The notes under the pieces are model-generated. The model was not told the origin of the DNA, made no database searches, and saw nothing but the letters and a program-made list of their open reading frames with translations. This document shows positions 1 to 12,527 of a stretch of 64,000 nucleotides of DNA, one piece after another (the stretch's first letter is position 1; each line of letters starts with the position of its first letter). The position numbers and the translations under genes were made by a program. Origin of the DNA: Chaenocephalus aceratus (taxonomy: Eukaryota; Chordata; Actinopteri; Perciformes; Channichthyidae); assembly GCA_023974075.1 (NCBI GenBank), contig CM043788.1:30617054-30681053 (forward strand), read 5' to 3'.

Positions 1-18
1 TATTATCTGACCGGTCCG
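1..18 (+). CDS. Probable end of penultimate coding exon, unidentified gene
   Basis: The first 18 bases end in CCG followed by GTGAGG, a good 5' splice site. Read in the phase required by the terminal exon at 2705, they give L-S-D-R-S plus the first base of a glycine codon. That splits cleanly onto the GA that opens the next exon. The exon runs off the left edge, so only its tail is visible and the link to the next exon is an inference from phase and order. Confidence 0.4.
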
Positions 19-1812
19 GTGAGGCGTAGTGTGTTTGATTTTAAATCGACTTGTCAGAAGTTATTTATGCACATTCCTTTAAGGGTTATGCAACTTCTGT
101 ACATTGTCCTGCGATTGTTTGGTTTCCATTTGAAGTCTTAACCATTTTCAAGGTTTACTGATTAGAACTGTTTGTCGTCTAATTATAATGCATCTTGCTG
201 TTGTGACATTGCTGTACAGACAAAAAGTATTTTAGAACTGTTTTTTTATTACGATTATACTAGTTATAGTATGCTTACTGTATATGTTGTAAATGATGTG
301 CATACATACATTTCATTATAGTCTGCAGCATAAGCAGAGTGGGGATTGACTGGTTGCACAGTGGTGACGCCACGAGGGGCTGTGTTCACATACTAACTTA
401 TTGTTTCAATTATTGTACTGTATTTACTTCCTGTAATGACTATAACGTGTCTTGGTTATTAGTCGGTTAAATGTGCTCATTGCCCGTAATCACGGGAAAT
501 CCAGAATTGTAAGACGATGGCGGCCTTTAAGTGCCATCGCTTTGATTGTATCGAACATTAGTGGGGTTTACTCAAATATAGACAAACCATCTGAGGGTGG
601 TACGTCAAGCAAGAGTGCAATAGTGTAGAAACATGTCCACATGTATATATTCATATCACCTGCTGGTCCTAGCTTATATGTATCTTAATCATAAGGAAGC
701 TTTAAAAAAAGAATAATCATGAGTGCAAAGCTCATTTGAGTTTTATAGATAGAATGAATGATCGACCCCAGTTTTATCCCGCGCCATTCAGCCCCAAATC
801 CTGGGGGGGTCGCCAAAGCACTTTGATTAAAAGGTAATTTCTCTTCATTCACGTTGACAGAGCAGCGCCTGGTGTATGTGATGTATTGATTGGCCGACGA
901 CTAGTGTGGGGATTTGTCGTTGGTTAGAGTAGAGAAAACTGGTTGTGCTGTGATTGTGTTCTCACAGGTTAATGACGTTTTTAAAAAGTGGTTGAGGGGA
1001 TGATTTTAGATTGTATGATGAAGGTAGTTATGCATATGTTTGTTGACCACAGGAGGGACTGCTACACATGCCGTCCATTTGTCCTGAAACACTGAAGCAT
1101 TTATACCGAGGGCTGGATGTGCCACTTTAGATTAGATTTGTATTTGCCACACTGCTGCCCTTTTTCTTCTTAAGTGGAATATCCTCTGGGATCATTTAAA
1201 AAAGAAAAACAGTCAGAAATGTTTTGGAACTGAATGACACAGAATGAGTTCATCTTTTTTCTTGATTCTTTAATGTGTGCAAAGCTTGTTGTTAGAGAAA
1301 CTATAACCTGCATTACAGAAAGGTCAACAGGAGTTCTGAGAGCGGTGACCACAGAGGAACAGCGGCAGGTTGTCATTAGCAGAGCGGAGTCTGAAGAGCT
1401 TCCCCGCTCTCAATCACCCTCAAGTTGTTTTGCTTTGCGGGAGGATTTGTTGCCGGCATCGGCTCGCCCCCTTTAAAGCCCAAGGGCCTCCTCTTCATCA
1501 GTACCTCCAATCAGCTGATGAGTGAGGGGATGATGAAGGGTGTTCGGGGGTAATGGACGTGAGGGAGAACTAACCTCATCAATCCACCCTTTAATTAAGA
1601 TGAGAGTTCCCTCGATTCAGATGTTTCCACCTGATTGAGTGTGTGGAAGAAGAGCAGAGCGGCGGTTCTCAGCCTGCGTTTTGGGGCATTTTAAAAGTGT
1701 ATATATATTTTTAAATGTAATAAGTATTTAAAGAGTAATGTTTCTTTTATCAATATTTGTCTCTTGTAGAAAAGTGAAAGGGAAGATTTTACACTTGAAC
1801 AGATTGAGAACT

Positions 1813-1856
<44 letters not shown>

Positions 1857-2704
1857 ACACACTCTTCTTCGCTGCTCTGATCCACTTCTGTCTATCTCTC
1901 GTTGTAAATTCCCTCTCTTTGTTTCTGTATTTTTCTTTTCTCCCTCTCCTCCCCGGAGTTTTGTGCCTTTCTTCTGTTCCCTTTCTTTCTTTGGGGTGCT
2001 GAGGCCAACACAACTGTATTCTTGTACATATACTCCTGCACTTTAAACACAATACAGTTGTTAACAAAAATGAATTTGTGGGCTTGTCTTTTCTTTCCGA
2101 GTCGATCTGCTGTTATTGTAAAGTGTCAAATGAAAAGCTCTCCGGCTGTTTTCCTTCAGACATTAGTTTGCTTCTCCTGTTCTTCCCTATCTTTGTCTGC
2201 CTCTTTCTTTGTCTGCCTCTTTCTTGCTCTCTTTCCTACTCCGAGCCACGCCAGCACTCTGACAGGTATGGCCCACTTTTTCTTTCTTGTTCTGATGATA
2301 CTGTCACTGTGCATGAGCCCTCCGCTCTGCAGAGGGTTGTTGTTATATCCTGCAGAGTGAAGATGCAGATTTCTCTGACAAAAGTTACAATTTCAGTAAC
2401 AGAAGTCATACTTGCATTTGGTATTAAACGAAACATCATCTCGTTACGAACGGAAAAAAACTTTTGTGTCATGGCAAGAGATAATGAATGATTCGTGTTT
2501 TTCCCTCTCAAATTGTACTATTTTGAAAAGTTTCTTACAGGCCTGAAAAGATAAAAGTGTGTTCAGTAACTCACAAGAAAAAAAGTAAATAAGAGGATCA
2601 GAAAACATCATTGTGTGTGACGAATGTTTGAACCCTTCGGTCTGACTTCTCTTTTATTACGTTTCCTTCTGTTGCTGATTCCTTGTGTCCTCTACCTCTT
2701 GCAG
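19..2704 (+). other. Putative last intron of unidentified plus-strand gene
   Basis: This stretch lies between a GTGAGG donor at 19 and a CTACCTCTTGCAG acceptor ending at 2704. I see no convincing exon inside it. It contains a 42-bp (CT)n run at 1814-1855 and AT-rich sequence. The short ORFs in it have no recognisable motifs. Confidence 0.35.
1814..1855. repeat. (CT)n microsatellite
   Basis: About 21 uninterrupted CT units inside the putative last intron of the left-hand gene. Confidence 0.95.
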
Positions 2705-2808
2705 GAGATGCAACCTACCAAGACATTTTCCAGGATTTCACCCACATGGCTTCCAACGATCCGGACAAGCTAAACCGATACCAGCAGTACGACCCACAAA
2801 AACCTTGA
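2705..2808 (+). CDS. Terminal coding exon of an unidentified gene
   Basis: A pyrimidine-rich acceptor (CTCTACCTCTTGCAG) precedes an open frame of 33 codons ending in TGA at 2806-2808. It reads D-A-T-Y-Q-D-I-F-Q-D-F, then T-H-M-A-S-N-D-P-D-K-L-N-R, then Y-Q-Q-Y-D-P-Q-K-P-stop. The mix of charged and aromatic residues and the intact splice site look like a real conserved C-terminus. I do not recognise the family and give no function. The gene is transcribed toward PSMD1, tail to tail. A shift of one base gives another open frame, so the frame choice rests on residue composition and on the phase of the putative upstream exon at 1-18. Confidence 0.5.
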
Positions 2809-4963
2809 CACGGCAGAAGCTCCGTCCACTAGCACTCAGAGACCGTGTGCTAAACCCCGGAGAGACTTGAGGAGGTCAGGAAACACGACGTCCACCCCCC
2901 CGACAACCTCGGTCAGCGTTAGAGCCGGTCCGTGCTGCCACAGCTGGACTCCTGTCACATGTCGTCAATCGTGAACAGCAAACCTCACTTTTTCTTTCTT
3001 GCTTTAAACTGTGCTGTCCAGTACTTGTATTACTGAGGGTACAGTGTTGAAGCCTTTGAAAGGATTTGCAAAGTCGTAACAAATCAAAGTGATAATTGAA
3101 CTGAATGTCGAGCTGCCATTACGGCTGTCAGCTATTTTCATCTTTTATATCACTGACGAGACATTTCCAAAGGCAAGTAAGTGCATGACCCACTTTGAAA
3201 TGCTCCATTTATATTTTAAGTGCTTCCTCTTCTTAATAGGATTGTTTTATGATAGTAAGCATCCTTTTTATATCAAAGTGTTGCTTCAGTGAACTCTCAG
3301 CAGCGTATCTATGCTTTTACTTATTTGCACGAATCCCTGTATGAAATCGCCACTGATGTTTACCAGTTTTGATGGTAAGACTTTGACATGTTAAACAATG
3401 TACAGTGATTATTCAAGTAAACATGTTTTTAATGCCTGCAATTTTAAATATATATATTAGTTTTTTACTTTTAAATGCTAGATCTCTTTCCTCTGGATGA
3501 TTTTAATTTCTCATGTCCCCACGTCAGAGAGTAATCAGCCCTGAAGTGTCCTGATTCATGTCGGTTAAAAATAGCTCGTTGAGATGATGGTGATTTGTAG
3601 ATTCAGTCTCTTCTGATTTTTGCTGATCTTCAAAAGTTAAGATGTAGTAGTAAAATCAAAGTGCTCTACAATAATCTGAATGTATAGATTATATTGCAGC
3701 TATTGTATGCCAGTTGATTTGCCAGGACTGTGTCATTTGGTGGTAATTATGGAAAGATAGGATTTTCCCTGAAAGAAGAACCCAAGTTAATGCTAAGTTT
3801 AATATGGAAACTTGGGTCAAACGCAGTGGCTTCATACTACACAAAGCCACCGGGGAATCTCTTTACAGTGCAGGAGCTCACACTGTTTTGATACAGGAGT
3901 CAAAATAACATCATACAACTATACTTGTAAAAGACTGAAAAGATAGATAATAACTGACTATAAATGCATTGAATAGCTGTTGCTGAAAGATTCTGAGCAT
4001 AAATGACGTAAAAATGTGAGTTTAATTTCATAAACTAAGTTTTCCATTTAATGTTCAGGTTCATCTGACCTGCTGTGCACTTATTAAGACCTCTTGTTAT
4101 GCAGGAAGAAGATTGAAATGAATTTATTGGGCAATTAAACACTGCCTCCGTTTCCCTATAATGCCAGCTACTTACCTTTCAATAAACGTCAAAGGAAGTT
4201 CATTTGGAAACTATAGAGCGGTCAAGTGTTGCAGAACACTTTTTGACAGTCTGTGAAACGTCCAGTAATATACGCACACACATGATGGATGACCTGTAGT
4301 TGTAGAGTCGCTGTCATTTCATGTGATGAGTTGTTCAAAAGCACTTCACTTAACAAATGTTTGATTTAGTTCAGACATCAGACGACTGCACTGAAATTCT
4401 CCAATCCAGAAATGAATCCTGCAAATTCCCTGATGGACGTCATGTGTACTGTAGGATTTGTGTGTTTCCTCTAAAACTGTACAGTCCTCTCTTCTTTGAC
4501 ATGAATAGTGTTTAGTGAAATATGATTTTCTTTTAGCATGGGATACAATACTTGTACATTTTTGTACAGATGCTTTTGAATTCTCTAGAGAACTGAAGGT
4601 AGAGGTACTTGAATCATTAAATACGCTTTTGTAAATGCGGTTCTTTGTATTTACATTTAGCCACTTTTATATTGCCTGTGTGTGTACCAGTATACATCAT
4701 GTAGTGTATATTCTACCTGTAATATGTAAGAACTTCAATACAAATGGACTGAGAAATTCATCACCAAATGTTGACGCTTTTTTTATTTCAAACCACTTCT
4801 CCTCATTTGGGTTTGTTTAGCTCCAGGGATGTTTGTGGAGAGGATGGGACCTTCTGTAGTAATGGAGACCACTCACATTTGATATTGTTACACTTGTTTC
4901 ATTCATGTCGTTCATGTGATGAACAAACAGTTATTTTACTATTCTCTTGGGCTATTCTATTAT
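2809..4963 (+). other. Likely 3' UTR of the left-hand gene, then intergenic
   Basis: AT-rich non-coding sequence follows the stop at 2808. A plus-strand AATAAA lies near 4181 (TTTCAATAAACG), and others follow near 5833 and 5904 beyond the MITE. I cannot say which one is used. No other gene is visible here. Confidence 0.35.
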
Positions 4964-5333
4964 TTAAAGGTGGGGTAGGTAAGTTTCAGAAACCGGCTCG
5001 AGATACACTTTTTGTTATATTCCATGGAATGCTCTTAACATCCCGATAGCAATGAATATCTTAAGTGCTTTGACAAAAAATCCATAAAAAAATGTCATCT
5101 GTAGAAGCCGTAATACTGTAAAAAGTACAACCAATCCGTGGATTGGATGGCCTACCTGCCTGTCAGCCTTCCATCGGGGCACAAACTTATCTCGTGCCCT
5201 CATTGGTCATGTGCGCGTTCGTGTGTGTTGGAGGAGGGGCTCTATAAGGAAGTGGCAGATTTTCTCCGGTTGTGTATTTTCAAATTCTAGCGATCTCGAG
5301 CCGGTTGCTCAAATGTACCTACCCCACCTTTAA
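4964..5333. mobile_element. TTAA-flanked MITE (piggyBac-like), copy 1
   Basis: A roughly 360-bp non-coding element sits between TTAA at 4964-4967 and TTAA at 5330-5333. Its ends are inverted repeats beginning AGGTGGGGTAGGTAAGTTT and ending with CCTACCCCACCT. A second copy with the same ends and the same TTAA flanks lies at 50702-51094. The TTAA duplication and the absence of any ORF fit a nonautonomous piggyBac-type element; that superfamily assignment is inferred from the target site only. Confidence 0.8.
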
Positions 5334-6504
5334 CTCTAAACAATTTGTTCTCAAATATTCATTAAATTCTGACTTTTTATCTCAATAGCAAGACGGATGA
5401 TTTATTCTCCAGCCAGCAGTTGTATATTTATTATATTTTGTGTACCACATAATTAGTCCACCCTTGATGTCATTTTTTGCTCGTACTTCCTTTAGAATTA
5501 AATCTGAATAGTCTACACTGTAGAGGCTTTAATTTGATATTTGAGGATTATTTTCTGAGATTAAAAAAGTAAATTAGGAATAATAATAATTGGTCGACAG
5601 ACTTCTTCACTAAGCCTCTTGCAGGTATTTCTTAGTTTGTAATAATAGTTTCAGAAATGCAAATAACATTGAGTTATAGTTATCATCCTGAAACAGGGTT
5701 GAATTAAGAAAACGTTGCCTTATCAAACATTCCCATGTTAAAGTTATTAAATTAATGTTTATAATCATCATTTTTAAAGATAAAAATAGGCACATTTATT
5801 TACTTATAATTGTATGCTTTATTTGCAACAAAATCAATAAATGAAAGATATTATACTGTCGCATGTATGATCAGTAATTCACCCTTAAAGCCTGGATTTG
5901 AACAAATAAAAAAATCCCTTTGAAATGACCTCTCTCTGGTTTTATTGGTTTTAATAGAACACACAAAACTAGAACTAGCCAATCAATCTCCTCCAGCTAT
6001 AAAGCTTTCCATGTGAAAGGCTAACGCAGTAAAGAATGGCTCTGTGCCATAGTGTGCTTTTACGCTCGTCGCGAACAACCCTGTAACAAAAATGATTTCT
6101 GCGGATCATTGTTTTTTTCTCCTTTCAACACACTATCTAATATTGAAACGGTCAACGCAGGGTACTTGCCACCTAGGAAGATACCGGCTCTGATGTCCTC
6201 CTCCACACTGCTCTGGATGTGCACAGATCACAGACTGTAAATATTATTTATGACTGAAACAACATTTGGAACTTATTGATGGTTAAAAAACTACCTCGAG
6301 ATATAAAACTGTCATGTAACGAAGAATAGACAATATACAAATAAACAAATTCCTTTTCTCATCTGAAAGTATTTCTTGTTGTTTGATTGAAGAACCTTGT
6401 ATCTTTCCTTAAAATATGTGCAATAAAATACATACCTCCTTTTAAGGAAAGGCAGTGTTATATGACTTACTGTCATGTGATGACAAAACATTTAGAATAT
6501 GCAA
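5334..6504. other. Intergenic, AT-rich, no gene seen
   Basis: No splice-supported ORF is visible. Plus-strand AATAAA motifs near 5833 and 5904 could serve as distal poly(A) signals of the left-hand gene, but nothing in the sequence settles this. Confidence 0.4.
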
Positions 6505-7425
6505 GCAGTGGTGGAAGAAGAATTCAGATGCTTTACTTGAGTCAAATATTGTCAAAACATTGAATTACAAGTTGCCCCATCACCCGAGCCACAAACTGTT
6601 CAGTCTGCTGCCGTCTGGCAGGCGTTACCGCAGCATCCGGACAAAAACGACCAGATCCAGAGACAGCTTCATCCCGCAGGCAATAAGACTGTTAAACAAC
6701 TGAACAATTTCATAACATTCATCTGCTACTTAGTAATTATGTATCTATTATCTAATATATCATTCCAATAACTTGTATATAGACTCGTATTGCACTATTC
6801 CACTTTTTTAAAACGATTTTTCTTTTTGTATTACTTTTAATATAGTATATTTTAATATTGTTTTAATATTGTCTGCTTATCTGTATTATTGTGTTGCATT
6901 GTTGGAGAAGCCTGTGACCTAAGATTTTCAACGACATAATTACTCTGTAGCTATGTTAGTTTGACAATAAAGAACCTTGAACCTTGAAGTCTTCCATTAA
7001 AAATATTGCTTAAATAAAAGCACAACAAGTACTATCAGCTAAATGTACTGAAAGTATAAATAGTCAAATTAGTCATTGTGCAGAAAAGTTGCCTTTGTGT
7101 GTATATATTATATTTATATATGTGACATTTCCAGATAATATTGTTGCATCAGGTAGTATTTTACTGTTTTACAAACAAAGTTCTGGTTGACTTTTTTATA
7201 ACATATTTGAATCATTTGACTCTCCCGTGACTTTAATAGTGCGTTCCCTAGTTTAACATTTAGAGATGCATTTTGTTAAACATGTTGTATAAATGTAGTG
7301 GAGTAAAATTACATTATTTCCCTTTGAGTGGAGTAGAAGTACAAAGTAGCATAACATGGGAAGTACCTCAAAATTGTACTTAAGTACAGTACTTGAGTAA
7401 GTTACTTCCCAGCTCTGGAGACTTT
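6505..7425. mobile_element. Teleost 'AGTGGTGGAA' repeat with LINE tail inside
   Basis: The left end (GCAGTGGTGGAAGAAG, then a TTACTTGAGT motif) and the right end (GTACTTAAGTACAGTACTTG, then AGTTACTTCCCAGCTCTGG) belong to a short DNA-transposon-like repeat frequent in fish. Its body is interrupted from about 6566 to 6990 by the 3' end of a non-LTR element. The family assignment is from memory of the end motifs. I could not define target duplications. Confidence 0.55.
6566..6990 (+). mobile_element. LINE 3' end fragment (L2/Rex1-like)
   Basis: This begins with the last codons of a reverse-transcriptase ORF (S-H-K-L-F-S-L-L-P-S-G-R-R-Y-R-S, later F-I-P-Q-A-I-R-L-L-N-N-stop). An AT-rich 3' UTR follows and ends in GACAATAAAGAACCTTGAAC. 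The same C-terminus and 3' UTR recur at 56580-56702 and 58910-59135. The copy is heavily 5'-truncated. Confidence 0.75.
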
Positions 7426-7630
7426 ATGTCTAAACTCAAATGTGAATAATATTATTTTCATATAAAGAGGCTCCATTCAGGAGTACACACTGACGGTGGG
7501 GTCATGAATTTATTCACGTGCCAATCTTTTTAACACATTCGTGGATTTATTAGCCAGTCCCAGTCCTCCTTTAATAATTACAGCCTGTTTATTTCTGTGG
7601 CCAGTAGTGCCCACTACTTCAAATGACGTG

Positions 7631-7631
<1 letters not shown>

Positions 7632-7696
<65 letters not shown>
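7632..7696. repeat. (GT)n microsatellite
   Basis: An uninterrupted 65-bp GT tract in intergenic DNA. Confidence 0.97.
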
Positions 7697-7698
<2 letters not shown>

Positions 7699-10600
7699 AG
7701 TCTGCTTCAAGCTACTGTTCGACGAAACACAATCGCTTTTTCAACAACGATAGCTCGATCATATTCATCTCCATACTGCTGGACACGCTCATGTCAAACA
7801 TACAGAATGTCTTTCTGAAATAGTTACGTCACATTTCATAAGAAAATGGTAATGAAAATGAAGGATTACGTAAAGCATGGTGACATAACATTTGCATTTT
7901 TGAAAAATATAGACAAGCTGTGCGTTTAGCCTACTGTCATGGCTGCAGGGTCCTGAGCAATACTCTATTCCCACCGTGGCCATTTTGAAATACATGTATT
8001 TACCTCTATTAAGGAGAAACAAGTTTTAATGCACACACATCTCAATGACATACATTTCATTCTTGAAGTTATATTGGAAAGTTGACATATGAAGTATAGC
8101 CTCACATATGATGGAATTTTAAATCTGATATTGATATTGGTCAGGAAGATCAACACGTGTAGAAACATGCACAGTCTAAGTGTAAGAAATACAAATAAAG
8201 AAAAACATAATTTTAGTATGTCAGAAAATAGTTAAACAGGATAGCACCCTAGAGTCTCAAAGAGATACTTAAACCATCGATAAATACCAGATTACATTTG
8301 TTAAGGAGTTAAAGGTCACCTGATGCCCATCTGGAGCCACGGTGCCTGGCTCCTGAGCTTTTCTCTGTGAATCGGCCCGGGCCTTTTCCAGGAAGTCTGT
8401 GGTCTGCTGGCCTGTGGAGAAGCGAAGGGCCGCCGCTGGAGACGTTTCCCTCCATAAAAACACCATGTGAACAAACCCCGAGAGGGCCAAGCTCCAATGA
8501 TGCTCGGCTGCCAGGGAGCAAACTGCAGAACAGACTCACGTTAACAAGTCCAGTGGTGACTGAAGTCTCCTTTACTTTAAACTATAAAAAGAGAAATGGC
8601 ATTCGGCTGAGATAAATTAACTTACTTATGCAAATAATACCAAGTCTAAATATTGCTACCTACAATTAGCACACAACCTTTGATTTGATCCACCTTAATA
8701 TACAAAATAGTATAAGAAAACTTTACTGCAAGTAAAGTCTCAGTTTACTTGACTAACTGAAGATGTTTTGATACACTATAGTAAAATGTATAGTTGTGAA
8801 ATCATTTAAGAGATGGATACATTGTGACATTATCTCTGTTCCCTTCCTACCAAGGTAGAACCTTCATTTACCTTTCTTTTTTTGTTTCGATACTTTATCG
8901 AAAGACAGATGTAAGTCAAACAAGTTACAATAACATCAATACTCACCCTCAAATAAATAAGGACAGTGGTGGAAAGTAACCTCCATTTTTTTTCCAAATT
9001 AGCTCCTCATCAAGCAACTGCACTAGTAAAATGTTTCCTACACATTAATCCATTAGTTATGACATAACCCATCTCATGGTGCAGTGTTCTACATTAAATA
9101 CTAAAGTTAGTATTTGTATTATATTGTTGTCTTTTGATAAGCTAGCACGGCCGCGAAATTGAGAGCCTTTTTCTGTCATTTCAAAGACGTGGCAGGACAC
9201 AGTCAGAACTTCATCTCTTCATCACCTCTAAAAAGGTTCCACACTAGCAGAAACACCTCTCTGTTTAGGTATTAATGCTACACAGCACCGTGCTAATATT
9301 TACCCCGGCCGTGTTAACACTGAACAGAAAGGTTCCCATTTCACATTTTGGAGCAGCCTCGCTCTGTGTATCCAAACAGTTCTGCTTGCATTCAAAGCAG
9401 ATGATGAATGGATCAAGTGCATGAATAGGTGCAGTGTTATGAGCAACCTTTCACACCACAATATCCCTCACCACACTCACACTGACAAGCAGGGGAAAGG
9501 TGGAGGCAGCTGAGGTGTTGGACAGCATGCAGTAATGCATCGCACCGTGCTCCTCCTTCACCAGGCTGCAGGTCTCCACCACTTGTTTAGTTTCTGTCCA
9601 GCCTGCCTTCCCAGAATTGTTTTATTCTTCCATTTTGTGGAGACTCTCTCTCTGAGTGATGCTCTCCAGAGAGCCGTGCTCCACGCTGAGCCGTCAGTCT
9701 TTCCTTCAGGTCTCCCCAGCGCAGGAGGTCTGGGGTCCAGCTGCTCAGAGGATGGAAACCTCCTCTCTCTGAGCCAGCAGCCAGGGCTCCTCCTGTCCAG
9801 AGAGTGTTTGGACAGGGGAACCCAAAGGTCGGGGAAGTGACCTTTGTTACCAAGCAAGTACTGGACAGACCAGCTGGGAACATGATGTAAAATGACCAAC
9901 ACTATTCTCCTTCAAAGTCTGATGTGATGACACACTTAAAGAAGTCTGCTTATATTGTAGAATTGCCCTACTGTAAACAAATGGAAGATAAAAACTAGCA
10001 ATGTATTGATACAACGTGCTTTATTGGAGGCACTATAAATCTATACATATTTTAAATGTGATTTATTTTGATGTGAGCGCTTTGAAGTAAGTTTGAGAAA
10101 ATAATGTCTTAACCAGTTACTTTGAATACCTCCCAGCTAACTTTCTATGTATATTTTGTATTTTTATCAATATTTTTATGTAAATTCTACAAAAAACTTT
10201 TCATAGACCTTTCATAGAAATATTCATAGAAATAGATGGACTCAAATCCTATTCAAAGAGGTCCAGTGTAGTGAAATAGTGTGCATTGATCTGGAGTCAC
10301 TTGACATGGAAGCTCTTGACATTTTCTTATAGTTATGTGAAATCATTGTTACATCCAGTCAAAGATAGTGAGCCACATGTGACAAATGTGTTATATTTGT
10401 TCACTAATATGATCAGGTTAGCACAGAGGTAGTGAATTAACATTGGTCATTCAAACAGTAATTTATTTCCACTGGCACTTGAGTCTGTCAAACATCTAAC
10501 CTAAAACTAACTTCACTGCGGTCATCTTTTACTAGTTTGTTTCACTCATCAGCTGTGGAGCTCAGAGGCTGCTTGAAGGTACTGAATCTATGCAGAGTTG

Positions 10601-11364
10601 TTCAAGGAGACGCTGCAGCGCTACGACCTCCACCAGTCCTACCAGCTGCTGCTACAGCCAGCATTATAACCCTTCAGACTGTTTGGACACCAGTCTCACG
10701 ATCTGGGTGCAGATGGGCCGAGTGAACGTAAACACAGTAAACTGTAGTCACCAGGGCAGGGTCTGAGTAAACAGGCAGTGCATGTGGTAAAAGGACAGTG
10801 ACCTCCTGAGGCTGTTGTTGTTTGAATGAACTCTACAAGGCTAAAGCTACCTGCTGCAAATAGACATGATCAATACTTCTACACTTTTTGCCAGCTGTAT
10901 TAAGTATACAGTTTTATCTAAAACTGTGGCACAAATTCCATACAAAAATGGTATTATGTGTTACTGCTTCAACTAACAATTATTGTATAATATGTTTTTA
11001 TCTGTCAATCTTTTTCTATTATTATTTGTAACACAAATAAAATCAAATTCAGACACACAATTCACAATGTTGTGAGTAAAGGCTGAACATTTTTTTTTTT
11101 TCTTAAAAAGTGTGGTTTAAAGTAGTCCATGAATGGACTATTTTAGTTCAGTGTTTGGCGCAGGAACAGAAACTGGTGATTTCCAGCTTTTTAGGCAGTG
11201 TGAAAGTTCACAAAAAGTAAACCTCCATAGAAATTCCTAAAAAGGAGTAAGTCAAGAAAATTGACATTTTTATATCAACGCTCTGCTTCCCAGTCTGCCC
11301 ATTCCTCATAGGAGGTCTTTATCATTAAGCTTTCAGAAATAAAACGAGCTGGAGGACAAAATCT

Positions 11365-11383
11365 CCCCCCCCCCCCCCCCCCC
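11365..11383. repeat. C homopolymer, 19 nt
   Basis: A run of 19 C residues, one of several C or G homopolymers of about 20 nt in the window. Confidence 0.9.
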
Positions 11384-11596
11384 AGTTTGTTCAGGGTGAC
11401 CCCTCCATCCAGACGGGACAGAACAGTCTGCCCTGTCATGGACCAGCGGCGCATCACTCGCCTCCAGTGCAGCCAAAACCCCCGAGGCTCTCGACCCCAT
11501 CCGCAGGCCACACTCACCCCCAGCTGACCAATGAGCTCTCTGATGGGGCGGCTTTTTTGCTTTAAAAGCGCTGCTGAACCCTCCATTCTTTCATGA

Positions 11597-11618
11597 CCCC
11601 CCCCCCCCCCCCCCCCCC
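11597..11618. repeat. C homopolymer, 22 nt
   Basis: A run of 22 C residues, 214 bp after the previous C run. Confidence 0.9.
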
Positions 11619-12426
11619 GCTACAACCACAGTCGGTGACTCCATGCTTTGCTCACACCAACCATCACCCTTCTCCTCTTCCTTTCTGATGTTGAGTTTGC
11701 CCGTGTACTGACAGACATTAGTCGCTGCTGATTGGCTGCCTGTCTTCGTCTCCTGTCCACAGCTTGGCCTGTGAGAACTGGATGCAAACATCGGCTTCTT
11801 GTTGCCTTCTATGGTGTTTCCAGTTGTACTTTTAAGGAAACTTGGGGCTACATCTTTCACACTTCCTAAAAAGCACAAGTCCAATTTCAGAGGTTAAGGA
11901 AAGGGATTTGTAAGCAAAAAAGTGTAAAGGTTTGATTCCAATAATTATATCAGTTTCAGCTATGGTGGTGAACCGACTCATTTTGCCATAAATGTGTCAG
12001 CATAATGTACTTTACTCGCAATTAGATTAGGACTACTGTTTATGTTTTTGTTTTCTTTTTACCGTTTCATTTCTGATTTTATGTAAAGTGTATTTGAGCA
12101 TTAGGAAGAGCGCTATACAAATCCAATGTATTATTATTATTATAAATACAGACTGAGGCTAGCATGTCTAAAACAAGGCTTTGAACTAGTTTGCCTGTGG
12201 CACCAAGTATGTTAAATGTGGGAGTCCCATAGGGCCATAGGCCTACCACATGCTTTGATTTAACAAAACATCAGAGAGCGTTGCAGGGTTCCTTGGTGTA
12301 TAACTGATCGGTATCACGTGTGAGTTTACAAGGAATGGAAACAAAGGTATGAGGGAAGTCCACTCCATCACAGAAAAGTGTGTATGGTTTGAAAGTCTGA
12401 AGGATGAGACGTGGTCGGCATATTTT

Positions 12427-12433
12427 CACACAC

Positions 12434-12514
<81 letters not shown>

Positions 12515-12527
12515 ACACACCACACAC
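12427..12527. repeat. (CA)n microsatellite
   Basis: About 100 bp of CA repeat with CACC interruptions at both ends. Confidence 0.95.

Noticed and set aside
9535..9902. Overlapping ORFs on both strands in a GC-rich island
   Set aside because: Open on three frames at once with no recognisable motif; likely a composition effect.
11275..11586. Proline-rich plus-strand reading after a C run
   Set aside because: The C homopolymer followed by CAG mimics a 3' splice site; there is no donor and no matching exon.
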